Below, one piece after another: positions 47,313-55,916 of a stretch of 64,000 bases of DNA. This stretch comes from an uncultured Rickettsiales bacterium (GTDB lineage Bacteria; Pseudomonadota; Alphaproteobacteria; Rickettsiales; UBA1997). The notes beneath the pieces were generated by a model. It worked only from the letters and a program-made list of their open reading frames with translations. It ran no database searches and had not been told where the DNA came from. The DNA lies in contig CALXVQ010000008.1 of the NCBI GenBank assembly GCA_944392135.1, forward strand, positions 1-64,000, read 5' to 3'. The position numbers and the translations under genes were made by a program. Positions within the stretch are counted from its first letter, which is position 1. Every line of letters begins with the position of its first letter.

Positions 47313-48251
47313 CTATTTCTCCATATCGTGTTGAACCTCCATTGCTGCCACTGCACCATAACCTGCTGCAATAATAGCTTGTTTAAATTGTTTATTAGCA
47401 ACATCACCTGCTGCATATATACCAGGCATATTTGTTCTACAACTATCATTTTCTGTAATAATATAACCAGTATCATCTAAATTTAAATCGGTATCCTTAA
47501 ATATATCAGTTGCAGGAGCTTTGCCAATAGAAATAAAAATACCATTAACATCTAATTCAACTTCTTGTTTTGTTTTATGATTGAGAATTTTCATTTTATT
47601 AACAGCTTTTGGCTTTTCTGTACCCATAATATCAACTATTTCACTATCCATAAGACACTCAATATTAGTGGATTTTTTAATATTATTTAAAATATTTTCT
47701 GCCATTCTAAAATTATCTTTTCTATGTATTAAATAAACTTTACTAGCTAAATGTGATAAATGTAAAGCTTCTGTACCAGCACTTGAACCACCACCGACAA
47801 CTGCAACAATTTTTTCTTTATAAAATGAACCATCACAAGTAGCACAAGCAGAAACACCATATCCCATAAATTTTTTTTCAGATTCTAACCCAAGCCATTT
47901 TGCACTAGCACCTGTGGAAATAATAATATAATTAGAAATATATACATCACCATTTTCTAATATACATTTATATGGCCTAGCCGAAAAATCTACTTTTGAT
48001 ACTTGATCGTAAACAATATCAACACCTAAATTTCTACATTGTTCCATCATATTAACTATTAAATCGCTACCTAATATTGGTTTAGCAAAACCAGGAAAAT
48101 TTTCAACTTCTGTTGTTGTAGTTAATTGTCCACCAATAGACATTCCACTAATAAGTGAAACTTTTAAATTATTTCTAGATAAATAAATTGCCGCTGTATT
48201 TCCAGCAGGACCAGAACCAATTACCAATACATCAACATTTATTTCTGCCAT
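47313..48251 (-). CDS. trxB: Thioredoxin reductase
   Basis: NADPH-dependent flavoenzyme that reduces thioredoxin. FAD-binding VIGSGPAGNTAAIYLSR, the redox motif CATCDGSFY (CATC), the NADPH-binding VVGGGSSAGTEALHL and the C-terminal GIYAAGDVANKQFKQAIIAAGYGAVAAM are all present. I chose the ATG at 48251 (MAEINVDVLVIG), which gives 312 residues; three more in-frame codons upstream (48260) are possible. First gene of a trxB-mscS pair. A 944-bp repeat-filled gap lies upstream. Confidence 0.97.
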   Translation of the reverse strand: MAEINVDVLVIGSGPAGNTAAIYLSRNNLKVSLISGMSIGGQLTTTTEVENFPGFAKPILGSDLIVNMMEQCRNLGVDIVYDQVSKVDFSARPYKCILENGDVYISNYIIISTGASAKWLGLESEKKFMGYGVSACATCDGSFYKEKIVAVVGGGSSAGTEALHLSHLASKVYLIHRKDNFRMAENILNNIKKSTNIECLMDSEIVDIMGTEKPKAVNKMKILNHKTKQEVELDVNGIFISIGKAPATDIFKDTDLNLDDTGYIITENDSCRTNMPGIYAAGDVANKQFKQAIIAAGYGAVAAMEVQHDMEK

Positions 48252-48409
48252 ATAATACAAAGAAAATTAATCTAAATATAGATTAATAATAATTCTTTAA
48301 AATACAAGAAAATTTATAACAATATTATTTATTTTAAAACATTGTATTTATTTTTATATTTTATATCTATTCTTATTTATAATTATAAAGTAATAAATAA
48401 TTATAATAA

Positions 48410-49080
48410 AAATGGATTGATTCACTCTACTCATAATGACATGGGGGAGTAAGTGTTGGTATTGGTGGAGTGCAGGAGTGATTTCTTTTGTTTTTATGCG
48501 AAAGAATAGACTATTAGTGGTTTATGGATTGCTTCGCTTCGCTCGCAATGACGAAAAAGAACTGTCATTGCGAAGGCCGAAGGCCTGTGGCAATCTAGTT
48601 TATTCTAGGCCTGTCATTACAAGAACCGAAGATTCGTGGCAATCTCGGGATGGAGTACCATGGTAATTAATCAAAACTCGTCATTGCGAGGCTTTGAAAA
48701 AGCCGTGGCAATCTCAATATGAGATATAATATCATTTACAGAATTCTCTTATTTTGTTTATTTGCAGATAATAATTTCTTTTTCTTTTCTGTTTTTGTGT
48801 TTGTCATTAGTGCTTTATGGATTGCTTCGCTTTGCTCGCAATGACGAAAGGGACAAATGGTGGTGAATTCTTTTACTTTTATGTTTTTAATGGTGGTTTT
48901 GTGGTTTATGGATTGCTTCGTCGTTTCACTCCTTGCAATGACAACACCTCCAACATCGTCATTGCGATAGCTTGAAAATCCCGTGTCAATCTCGGGTTGG
49001 CAACCACCATACCCAACTCTTAGCTCGTCATTGCGAGAGTTGCTTTTGCAACTCGTGGCAATCTCGGGATAGAAACCATG
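48410..49080. repeat. Repeat cluster 5: ATTGC-type palindromic units
   Basis: At least eight units: GCTTCGCTTCGCTCG (about 48530), AGGCCGAAGGCCT (about 48572), GAACCGAAGATTC (about 48620), GGCTTTGAAAAAGCC (48690), GCTTCGCTTTGCTCG (about 48822), GCTTCGTCGTTTCACTCC (about 48915), a degenerate GATAGCTTGAAAATCCC (about 48967) and GAGTTGC-TTTT-GCAACTC (about 49037). Most read in the opposite orientation to clusters 2 and 3. No gene is supported in 48261-49204. Confidence 0.88.
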
Positions 49081-49204
49081 TACTCAAACAATATAATTAT
49101 TATAAACAAAACAACCCACAAAATAAAAATTATTTACTTGTCTTTTATAAAATAATATGTAATCATTGAATTGTTGCGATAAATATTAATTAATAATATT
49201 GAGT

Positions 49205-49930
49205 ATGAATAATCAAAAAATTGATATTCTAGCTTTTTCATTAATTGAATTATCAATAGTACTTATTATAATTGGTTTATTGATTTTTGGTATTATAGGT
49301 GGACAAAATCTTATTGATAATGCAAAAATAAGATCTATGGCTAACGAAGTTAGGCAAGCAAAACAAAATTTAAATACATTTTATGCTTTAAAAAATCGAT
49401 TGCCTGGAGATCTTAATGGTGATAATAAAATTGGTTATTTAAGTGGCGAAACATACAATAGTTCAAGTTTTCCAGCTCCATATGATGGAAGTAATGATCA
49501 ATATGGTATTCCACATTTATTATCAGCTCCATTTGTTGATTTATTTTTAGCTGGTATTTCTGATTTTGAACCAATACATACCGATACAGATACTGGTAGA
49601 GATATACTGGGTGGTCAAACATATGAGGCTGTTATGAAAGTAGCTAATGCTGGTGGAATACCGGTTATAAATGCTAATAAAAGTTTAGCATATACTTATA
49701 GATATTCAAATGCAGATTATAGAAAAACATATTGGAGACATTATAATTATGATAATAATCCAGTACATATTTTTATAGACAAAAATCAAACAAATTTAAG
49801 CGAAAATGTGAAAAAACTAGATATTAAGATTGATGATGGAAATCAAAATATGGGTAATATGAGAGGTTATTGCAGTTCAAATTATATAAAGTGTGCAGAA
49901 GTAATATTTTTTACTGACATAAATATATAA
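49205..49930 (+). CDS. Type IV pilin-like protein (prepilin N-terminal methylation motif)
   Basis: The N-terminus has a class III prepilin signal: ILAFSLIELSIVLIIIGLLIFG, where cleavage by prepilin peptidase and N-methylation at Phe are expected and Glu5 is in place. The rest (241 residues from the ATG at 49205) is a globular domain with KNRLPGDLNGDNKIGYLSGET, a pattern I associate with pseudopilin-like proteins of uncultured Alphaproteobacteria. Two C-terminal cysteines (YCSSNYIKC) may form a disulfide loop. No assembly ATPase or secretin is adjacent. It could be a DNA-uptake pseudopilin working with ComEC; that link is inference. Confidence 0.85.
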   Translation: MNNQKIDILAFSLIELSIVLIIIGLLIFGIIGGQNLIDNAKIRSMANEVRQAKQNLNTFYALKNRLPGDLNGDNKIGYLSGETYNSSSFPAPYDGSNDQYGIPHLLSAPFVDLFLAGISDFEPIHTDTDTGRDILGGQTYEAVMKVANAGGIPVINANKSLAYTYRYSNADYRKTYWRHYNYDNNPVHIFIDKNQTNLSENVKKLDIKIDDGNQNMGNMRGYCSSNYIKCAEVIFFTDINI

Positions 49931-49981
49931 TCATTTGCTATTATTAAAATGATGTTATTATAAACATTAATCAAGTCTAAA

Positions 49982-49997
49982 TGTTTCACATGAAACA
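49982..49997 (+). other. parS-like site 4
   Basis: TGTTTCACATGAAACA, between two converging genes. Confidence 0.8.
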
Positions 49998-50031
49998 TTT
50001 TATTTTTTATAAATTATATTTGTATTTAATC

Positions 50032-50961
50032 TTATTTCTTAAATAATTTCTTCTTTACAAAATAAACAATTAATACTATAAAAATTAATACAGGTAAGAA
50101 AACTATAATTTTTAAGCCATAATCAACAGTTTTTTGTCCAAATACTATTAATTCATTAATTGCTGTTTTCCATGATGTACTTAATTGCCATTGTGGGTTA
50201 GTAAATTTACTAACTATAACTTCTGGAACTAATGATAAATTTACTCTGCTTAATTGTACATCATTATCAATTTTTTGATTTCTTCTTTCTAAATTTTCTA
50301 TTTCATTTTGTACATTATTTAATTCTCTGTCAACAGCAAGAATATCTGCAAGTTTTTCTGTTTTTGTATTCATCATCTTTCTTAAACTATCCCTTCTAAC
50401 TTTAAGATTTTTTAATCTATTTTCATTATCAGCATATGTTTCTTGCATATCTACAACAGAAGAACTTTCATTTTTAATAAGTCCTAACTCTTTTAAATAA
50501 ATAATAAATGAATCAACTTTATCATATGGTATTTGTAAATTAAAATTATAAGCTAATTGATTACTATTTCCATATGTATAAGAATTAAAATTATTGATTA
50601 AACCATCAACTTCTTTAATTTTATTTTCAAGTTTATTTTTAACTTTATCTACATTTTGTACTTCAATAGTTAAAGAATATGTTTTTACTAATTTAGATGT
50701 GTTTGGACTACTTATATTATTGCTTGTACCAGTAACACTTTTTGCCATCATTAATCTAGGTGATGCATTTTGAGTATAAGCAACTGAATCTGCAACCATT
50801 AAATTATTTATTGAATTTTCATATTGTGGTTGTATGCTAGAACTATTGACTTGTCCTGTAAAAATAAACAATACTATTAATACAACAACAAAGATAAATA
50901 AATTATCAATTAATATTTTATTCATTTTATTTATAAATTTCAATAACATACTATTTACCAT
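50032..50961 (-). CDS. DUF4349-domain membrane protein
   Basis: A 309-residue protein with an N-terminal membrane anchor (LFIFVVVLIVLFIF, about 21-34), a periplasmic DUF4349 domain (YSLTIEVQNVDKVKNKLENKI... YNFNLQIPYDKVDSFI... VVDMQETYADNENRLKNLKVRRDSL), a central coiled coil (about 195-245) and a C-terminal membrane helix. The family is widespread and uncharacterised; some members carry a lipoprotein signal. The start overlaps the TPR gene upstream by 11 bp, pointing to translational coupling. Confidence 0.88.
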   Translation of the reverse strand: MVNSMLLKFINKMNKILIDNLFIFVVVLIVLFIFTGQVNSSSIQPQYENSINNLMVADSVAYTQNASPRLMMAKSVTGTSNNISSPNTSKLVKTYSLTIEVQNVDKVKNKLENKIKEVDGLINNFNSYTYGNSNQLAYNFNLQIPYDKVDSFIIYLKELGLIKNESSSVVDMQETYADNENRLKNLKVRRDSLRKMMNTKTEKLADILAVDRELNNVQNEIENLERRNQKIDNDVQLSRVNLSLVPEVIVSKFTNPQWQLSTSWKTAINELIVFGQKTVDYGLKIIVFLPVLIFIVLIVYFVKKKLFKK

Positions 50962-52672
50962 CTGGATTATTAATAATTTTTAATAACATATTATAAAAAT
51001 TTTGTTGATATTCAATATTATAATTATCATATCTATACATTTTTTTATTTTCATTTAATGACATTGAAGAATAATTTATTGCTTGTTTATAATCATCTAA
51101 ATAATAATAAATCATAGCTAAATAATTAGAAGACATAGAAATTAATCTTTTATTATTTTCACTTACAGCATTATCTAACACTTTTTGATAATACATCATG
51201 GCTTTTTGATAATCTTTTTGTATAAAATAAATATAGCCAAATAATGAATTATTTAGGTTTGTATTTTCTATGTGAAAAGCCTTTTCTAAATCAATAGAAA
51301 TATTTAAAGTTTTAATTGCTTTTTCTGTTTTATTTAATAATGCATTAATTTTTGTAATAATTTTTAGTGATTTATCTTGAAATATCAATAAACCATATTT
51401 TTGTGATAAAAATGAAGCCATATTAATATTATCTAAAGCTGATTTTAAATTTTTATATGTATTTGATAAATAAAATACATTGGCATTTTGAATATAATAT
51501 TCTGGTCTATTCAAAACCTTACCTACTGTATTATTAATATTTATTGATCTATCACAATAAATTTTTGCTAATTTATCTTGTTTTAAATTTTCATAATTTA
51601 AACATGCATATAATGAACTTTCTGACAAAATATTTAAATCAGAAACTTGTTTTGCATATTTAATTGATATTAAAGCATTTCGTTTACCAGAATCATAATC
51701 ACCATATAAATATTGCACACCAGATAATAAGTTGAGTGTTTTTGCAATATATTGTTTATTTTTTAATTTATTAGCCAATTTTAAAGCATATTTTAAATAA
51801 CTAATTGATGCTGTATAATTACCATTTTTTGATTCTAAACTAGCAATATTATAAATTGCTAACCATTCATAATTTATATTGTGATTATTAATAGCATTTA
51901 CTAGTAAATTATTATAAATTTTTGATGCCATAAAATAGTTATTTATAGTATTATAAGTATTTGCTAAATGATATAATAATTGTAATTCAAATTTAATATC
52001 ACTTTTTTTACTAGAATTAATTACATTTATTCCTTTTTCATATATATCTATAGCATTAGTAAATTGATCCATATTGTTATATAAATTTCCTAATGTATCG
52101 TAATATGATAAATTAAATGCATTATATTCTATACTTTCATTTAATAAACTTTGAGATGATTGATAATCAAAGTTTAATTGTGCAATAATACCTTCAAAAT
52201 ATTTCTTTTCAGCTAATATATCATGACTTGATTTTTTTACTGTAATATATTTCATTTCATTTAAAATTTGAGTGAATTGTAAATTATTTAAATATTTTTT
52301 GAAAGTTTTATAATCCTTATATGTAATAATATTTTGTGATCTTAAAGTGGATAATAAATCAAAAGTACTATTATATAGGTTGGCATAAGATATTATAAAA
52401 TCATATAAATTATCATTAGAAGTTAAAAAATTCTCAAAATTATCATTAATATAAATAATTAATTTGTCTTTATTATATACATCTACTTGTTTTAAAACTT
52501 TTTTTATAAATTTTTTTTGTGAATAATTATTTAAATAAGATTCTTGAATTTTAGTAATTTCATATTGCAAAGAACCTTTATTATAAAAATAAAAACTAAT
52601 TGAACTTAATAAAATTAAAATTAAAGCTGATAATATTGTTATAAAAATTAATTTTTTCTTATTTTTAAACAT
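50951..52672 (-). CDS. Membrane-anchored TPR-repeat protein
   Basis: A 573-residue protein with one N-terminal membrane helix (about 8-29) and then, from about residue 145, a long array of TPR-like helix pairs (e.g. YYDTLGNLYNNMDQFTNAIDIYEKG, NIASLESKNGNYTASISYLKYAL, YIQKDYQKAMMYYQKVLDNA, NYLAMIYYYLDDYKQAINYSS). No enzymatic domain (HPt, kinase, HTH) is visible, so it is probably a protein-protein scaffold facing the periplasm or cytoplasm. It is followed by the DUF4349 gene with an 11-bp overlap; the pair may act together. Confidence 0.85.
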   Translation of the reverse strand: MFKNKKKLIFITILSALILILLSSISFYFYNKGSLQYEITKIQESYLNNYSQKKFIKKVLKQVDVYNKDKLIIYINDNFENFLTSNDNLYDFIISYANLYNSTFDLLSTLRSQNIITYKDYKTFKKYLNNLQFTQILNEMKYITVKKSSHDILAEKKYFEGIIAQLNFDYQSSQSLLNESIEYNAFNLSYYDTLGNLYNNMDQFTNAIDIYEKGINVINSSKKSDIKFELQLLYHLANTYNTINNYFMASKIYNNLLVNAINNHNINYEWLAIYNIASLESKNGNYTASISYLKYALKLANKLKNKQYIAKTLNLLSGVQYLYGDYDSGKRNALISIKYAKQVSDLNILSESSLYACLNYENLKQDKLAKIYCDRSININNTVGKVLNRPEYYIQNANVFYLSNTYKNLKSALDNINMASFLSQKYGLLIFQDKSLKIITKINALLNKTEKAIKTLNISIDLEKAFHIENTNLNNSLFGYIYFIQKDYQKAMMYYQKVLDNAVSENNKRLISMSSNYLAMIYYYLDDYKQAINYSSMSLNENKKMYRYDNYNIEYQQNFYNMLLKIINNPDGK

Positions 52673-52687
52673 AAAAATATTGGTTTT

Positions 52688-52696
52688 TTATTCACA
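52688..52696 (+). promoter_or_regulatory. Canonical DnaA-box match TTATTCACA
   Basis: One exact match to TTATNCACA in the divergent gap upstream of the TPR gene, about 0.9 kb from the TTATTAACA array. A single 9-mer is weak evidence alone. Confidence 0.3.
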
Positions 52697-52803
52697 ACAA
52701 TATTAGATAAATAAAAATAAAAAACAATATAATATTTATATTTTAATTGTTTTTTAAAAACAAAAATATAAATTATTACAAGAATACGAAATTTAAACAT
52801 ATT

Positions 52804-53559
52804 ATGGGATTATTTTTTAAACATAAAACTAAATTATCAAATATAAAAAAAGACGATATTAACAAAGAGTCTCAAGTTGATCTTTTAAAAAAGAAAAAAG
52901 ATGAAGATGATGAAGATGATGGAGATAATGGTTCTTCATATAGAAATAAATTTAGAGAAATGAAACTATTATTTCTTAAAATGAAAAAGTTTAAGAAAAA
53001 AATGAAACAAAAGATAACAAAAAGAAAAAATACTAAACAAGCCAATAAACAAAAACAAAAAGAATTAAAATGTATTAATAATATGTTATCTATAATATTT
53101 AATCGTAGATTAAGTATATCTGAAAAGATTCAAAGATTAAATAAAGTACCTGTAATAAGTCCATTAATATTTGAATTTAAAAAAGAAGTTATAGTTCAAT
53201 TAAAAAGTTTACAAGTACAAAAGAAAATAGAAAAACAAGAAGCAAAAGAAGGTTTAGTTGGTGGTGTATTAGGTATTAAATTTAAAAGTGTTGCAAAAGT
53301 TTTATCTGCATCCCTTACAGAATCTCTTATGAATAAAAAAATAATAAGACATGATTTAATATGTAAAAAGGGGGCTCAAAAAGTCAAATTAGTACACGAA
53401 AGAAAAAGAAATTCAAGAAAATCAACAAACTTATTGAAAGCAAGTGTATTTAAAACTATGGCTAATGAAAATCAAAAAAATATAGGTCATTTTACAGCTC
53501 AAGAACTACAAAGAAGAGAACAAAGTTTAGAAAATCAATATGGTAGAAGTATTCAATAA
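52804..53559 (+). CDS. Lineage-specific basic protein, about 250 residues
   Basis: I do not recognise this protein. From the ATG at 52804 (MGLFFKHKTKLSNIKKDD) it has 251 residues; the frame extends 19 codons further to a TTG at 52747. It has an acidic Asp/Glu run (DEDDEDDGDNG, ~36-46), then a very basic Lys/Arg-rich helical stretch (~55-95), a middle segment EAKEGLVGGVLGIKFKSVAKVLSASL with Gly-rich and hydrophobic character, and a polar C-terminus (NIGHFTAQELQRREQSLENQYGR). It may bind nucleic acid. It ends 46 bp before the terminator and 9-mer array. Confidence 0.7.
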   Translation: MGLFFKHKTKLSNIKKDDINKESQVDLLKKKKDEDDEDDGDNGSSYRNKFREMKLLFLKMKKFKKKMKQKITKRKNTKQANKQKQKELKCINNMLSIIFNRRLSISEKIQRLNKVPVISPLIFEFKKEVIVQLKSLQVQKKIEKQEAKEGLVGGVLGIKFKSVAKVLSASLTESLMNKKIIRHDLICKKGAQKVKLVHERKRNSRKSTNLLKASVFKTMANENQKNIGHFTAQELQRREQSLENQYGRSIQ

Positions 53560-53604
53560 AAATATTTAATTTATTTATTATTTATTGTTATTATTATATC
53601 TGTT

Positions 53605-53639
53605 AATCTGTTAATATTTATTTATTAACAGATTTTTTA
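53605..53639 (+). terminator. Rho-independent terminator at the left edge of the 9-mer array
   Basis: AATCTGTTAA (53605-53614) pairs with TTAACAGATT (53625-53634), a perfect 10-bp stem followed by TTTT. The first TTATTAACA copy forms part of the stem. Confidence 0.7.
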
Positions 53640-53828
53640 ACAATTAAATCATATTATAAAATATTGAAAATACTATTATAAAATATTTTATTAACAAGCT
53701 GTTAATAAAATAAAATTACTTTTTCTTATTGATAAACCTGTTAATAAATCTGTTTATATCATAATAGAATTGTTAATAAAAAGTTATTAACAGACTTATT
53801 AACAAGTTTATAAACAATATTATTAACA
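53622..53828. other. TTATTAACA 9-mer array; candidate oriC with DnaA-box-like sites
   Basis: Eight exact copies: forward at 53622, 53688, 53784, 53796 and 53820, reverse (TGTTAATAA) at 53700, 53739 and 53771. Single-mismatch relatives are at 53601, 53609, 53634 and 53808. Starts are 12 bp apart (53688/53700 and 53784/53796) or 24 bp apart (53796/53820). TTATTAACA differs from TTATNCACA at one base. TTAA-N7-TTAA, the CtrA-type pattern, occurs at 53691-53705. The gap 53560-53896 is very AT-rich and holds no gene. Confidence 0.6.
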
Positions 53829-53896
53829 ATAATAAATATTGACTTTAAAGTAATTAATAAATATCTTATTATATAGTTAAAAAAATTACTTATAAT

Positions 53897-55000
53897 ATGA
53901 AAAAGAACCCTTGGGATGTAGAAGATAATAATACACAAAAAAATGAAAATAATACTATAAATAATAGTACAAACTCACATAAAAGCAAAAATATAGATGA
54001 ATTATTTAAAGAAGTTTTAAAAAATGTCAAAAAACCATCTAATAATGGAAAGAAAACTCAATTTTTTAATAAAAATAATATTAAATGGAATAAAAAGTAT
54101 GCAATTTTTATTATTTTATTAATTCTTGCTATTTGGCTAAGTAATGGTATTTATAAAGTTAATTCTGATGAAAATGCAGTAGTTACTTATTTTGGTAAAT
54201 ATTATGAAACGACCACACCTGGTTTACATTATCATATTCCATTTCCAATAGGAAATGTAAAAAAGGTAGGAGTTACAAGAATTAATAAAGAAGAATTTGG
54301 TTTTTCATCATCTATGCATGGTAAAAAAACATTTGATGAAGAAAGTTTAATGCTTACAGGTGATGAAAATATTGCCGATATTGATTTTGAAGTACAATGG
54401 CGAATTGGAAATGTAAAAGATTATTTATTTAATATTAAAAATCCTAGAAGAACAATTAGAAGTGCCACAGAAAGTGTTATGAGAGAAATTGTAGCTAATA
54501 GACAAATTGATGATGTTTTAGCCAACAAAAAACTTGAAATTGAGTTAGAAGCAAAAGATTTATTACAAAAAATTTTAGATTCTTATAATGCTGGCATTGA
54601 TATTGTTACAGTTCAATTATTAAGAGCCGATCCACCAAAAGAAGTTATTAATGCTTTTAGGGATGTACAAACAGCAAAGGCTGATAAAGAAAGAAAAATC
54701 AATGAAGCACAATCATACAGTAATGATATAATGCCAAAAGCAAGGGGTGAAGCAGAAGCCATATTGCAAAAAGCAGAAGCTTACAAAAAAGCCGTAGTTT
54801 CAAAGGCAGAAGGTGAAACAGCTAGATTTAATCAATTATATGAAGAATACAAACTAAATAAAGATATTACAAAAAAGAGAATTTATATTGAAACCATGGA
54901 AGAAGTTATGAAAAATAATGAAAAAATTATTATTGATGAAAAAGCTGGTGGCAATTTAATTCAGTTATTAAATAATAATACTAATAATATTAAAAAATAA
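53897..55000 (+). CDS. hflK: HflK, FtsH-protease modulator subunit (SPFH/prohibitin family)
   Basis: A 367-residue membrane protein that, with HflC, normally surrounds and regulates the FtsH protease. After a cytoplasmic Asn/Lys-rich N-terminus beginning KKNPWDVEDNN there is one helix (YAIFIILLILAIWLSNGIYKV, ~72-92), then the SPFH domain (VNSDENAVVTYFGKYYETTTPGLHYHIPFPIG... VQWRIGNVKDYLFN... ATESVMREIVANRQIDDVLANKK), and a coiled coil (ARGEAEAILQKAEAYKKAVVSKAEGE). The gene that usually follows, hflC, is missing; a deformylase-like gene starts 1 bp after the stop. Confidence 0.95.
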   Translation: MKKNPWDVEDNNTQKNENNTINNSTNSHKSKNIDELFKEVLKNVKKPSNNGKKTQFFNKNNIKWNKKYAIFIILLILAIWLSNGIYKVNSDENAVVTYFGKYYETTTPGLHYHIPFPIGNVKKVGVTRINKEEFGFSSSMHGKKTFDEESLMLTGDENIADIDFEVQWRIGNVKDYLFNIKNPRRTIRSATESVMREIVANRQIDDVLANKKLEIELEAKDLLQKILDSYNAGIDIVTVQLLRADPPKEVINAFRDVQTAKADKERKINEAQSYSNDIMPKARGEAEAILQKAEAYKKAVVSKAEGETARFNQLYEEYKLNKDITKKRIYIETMEEVMKNNEKIIIDEKAGGNLIQLLNNNTNNIKK

Positions 55001-55001
55001 A

Positions 55002-55439
55002 ATGGATTTAGTAAAATTTAAAGATAATAAAATTATAGAAATATCAACAAAAGTTGAAAATTTTGATGATAATTTAAAGAATCTTGTTGATAATATGATT
55101 AAAGTAATGCATAAATACGATGGTATTGGACTTGCAGCCATTCAAATTGGTATTCCACAAAGAGTTATAGTTGTTGAAGTTCAACCAGGACAAATACTTG
55201 TTGCTATAAATCCAGAAATTATATGGAAATCAGAAAAATTTAGTGAAATGAAAGAAGCTAATTTATCATTAGATGATGGTATTAAAGTTTTAGTTAGAAG
55301 ATCAGCAGAAATCAAAATAAAATATCAAGATTTAGATGGAAATTGGCAAGAATTAAAAGCAACAGGAATGTTAGCTGTTTGTATACAACACGAAATGGAA
55401 CAAATGGATGGTATTACAATTTTAAATCATAAGAAATAA
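55002..55439 (+). CDS. Peptide deformylase-like protein, probably inactive
   Basis: A peptide-deformylase fold of 145 residues. Motif 1 is intact (DGIGLAAIQIGIPQRVIVVE). Motif 2, normally EGCLS with the metal-binding Cys, reads EANLS. Motif 3, normally HEFDH, reads HEMEQ, so the Cys and the second His ligand are both gone; the His and Glu of HE remain. Metal binding and deformylase activity are therefore unlikely. I recall similar 'peptide deformylase-like' proteins in Rickettsia, so this is probably a conserved paralogue rather than decay. It is coupled to hflK (1-bp gap) and rlmH (3-bp gap). Confidence 0.88.
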   Translation: MDLVKFKDNKIIEISTKVENFDDNLKNLVDNMIKVMHKYDGIGLAAIQIGIPQRVIVVEVQPGQILVAINPEIIWKSEKFSEMKEANLSLDDGIKVLVRRSAEIKIKYQDLDGNWQELKATGMLAVCIQHEMEQMDGITILNHKK

Positions 55440-55442
55440 ATT

Positions 55443-55904
55443 ATGAAATTTAACATTTTGTCAATAGGAAAATTTAAAAATGTTTCATGTGAAACATTAT
55501 TTAATGAATATAAAAAACGAATGAATTTTGATATAAATTTAAAGGAATTAGTACTTAAAAAGAATTATGAAGGTGAAAAATTAAAAGAAGAAGAAGGCAA
55601 ATTGCTTTTACAAAATTGTGGTACAAACAATTCTAGAATTATTAGTCTTGATGAAAGAGGCAAAATTATATCTACCATAGATTTTTATAATCTTATCATG
55701 AATTATCAAAATAGTGGTGTTGGTGAAGTAGATTTTATAATTGGTGGTGCAGAAGGTTTATCTCAAGAAGTTAGAGATAAATCCCATTTTATACTATCTT
55801 TTGGTAAAATGGTATTTCCACATATATTTGTTAGAATTATGCTTATAGAACAATTATATAGAGTTTATACACTACAAAATGGTCATCCATATCATAAAAT
55901 ATAA
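55443..55904 (+). CDS. rlmH: 23S rRNA (pseudouridine-1915-N3)-methyltransferase
   Basis: SPOUT-family methyltransferase that methylates pseudouridine 1915 in helix 69. The 153-residue protein has the family pattern: ISLDERGKIISTIDFYNLI, VDFIIGGAEGLSQEVRDKSHFILSFGKMVFPHIFVRIMLIEQLYRVYTLQNGHPYHK. Length and end (YHKI) are typical. A parS-like site (55481-55496) lies inside the gene, coding NVSCET. Third gene of the hflK unit. Confidence 0.98.
   Translation: MKFNILSIGKFKNVSCETLFNEYKKRMNFDINLKELVLKKNYEGEKLKEEEGKLLLQNCGTNNSRIISLDERGKIISTIDFYNLIMNYQNSGVGEVDFIIGGAEGLSQEVRDKSHFILSFGKMVFPHIFVRIMLIEQLYRVYTLQNGHPYHKI
55481..55496 (-). other. parS-like site 5, inside rlmH
   Basis: TGTTTCATGTGAAACA in the coding sequence, in frame as N-V-S-C-E-T. 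Confidence 0.8.
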
Positions 55905-55916
55905 ATTAATTATATA

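Noticed and set aside
48436-49169. 76- and 65-residue frames in repeat cluster 5
   Set aside because: Repeat translations again; the true gene begins at 49205.
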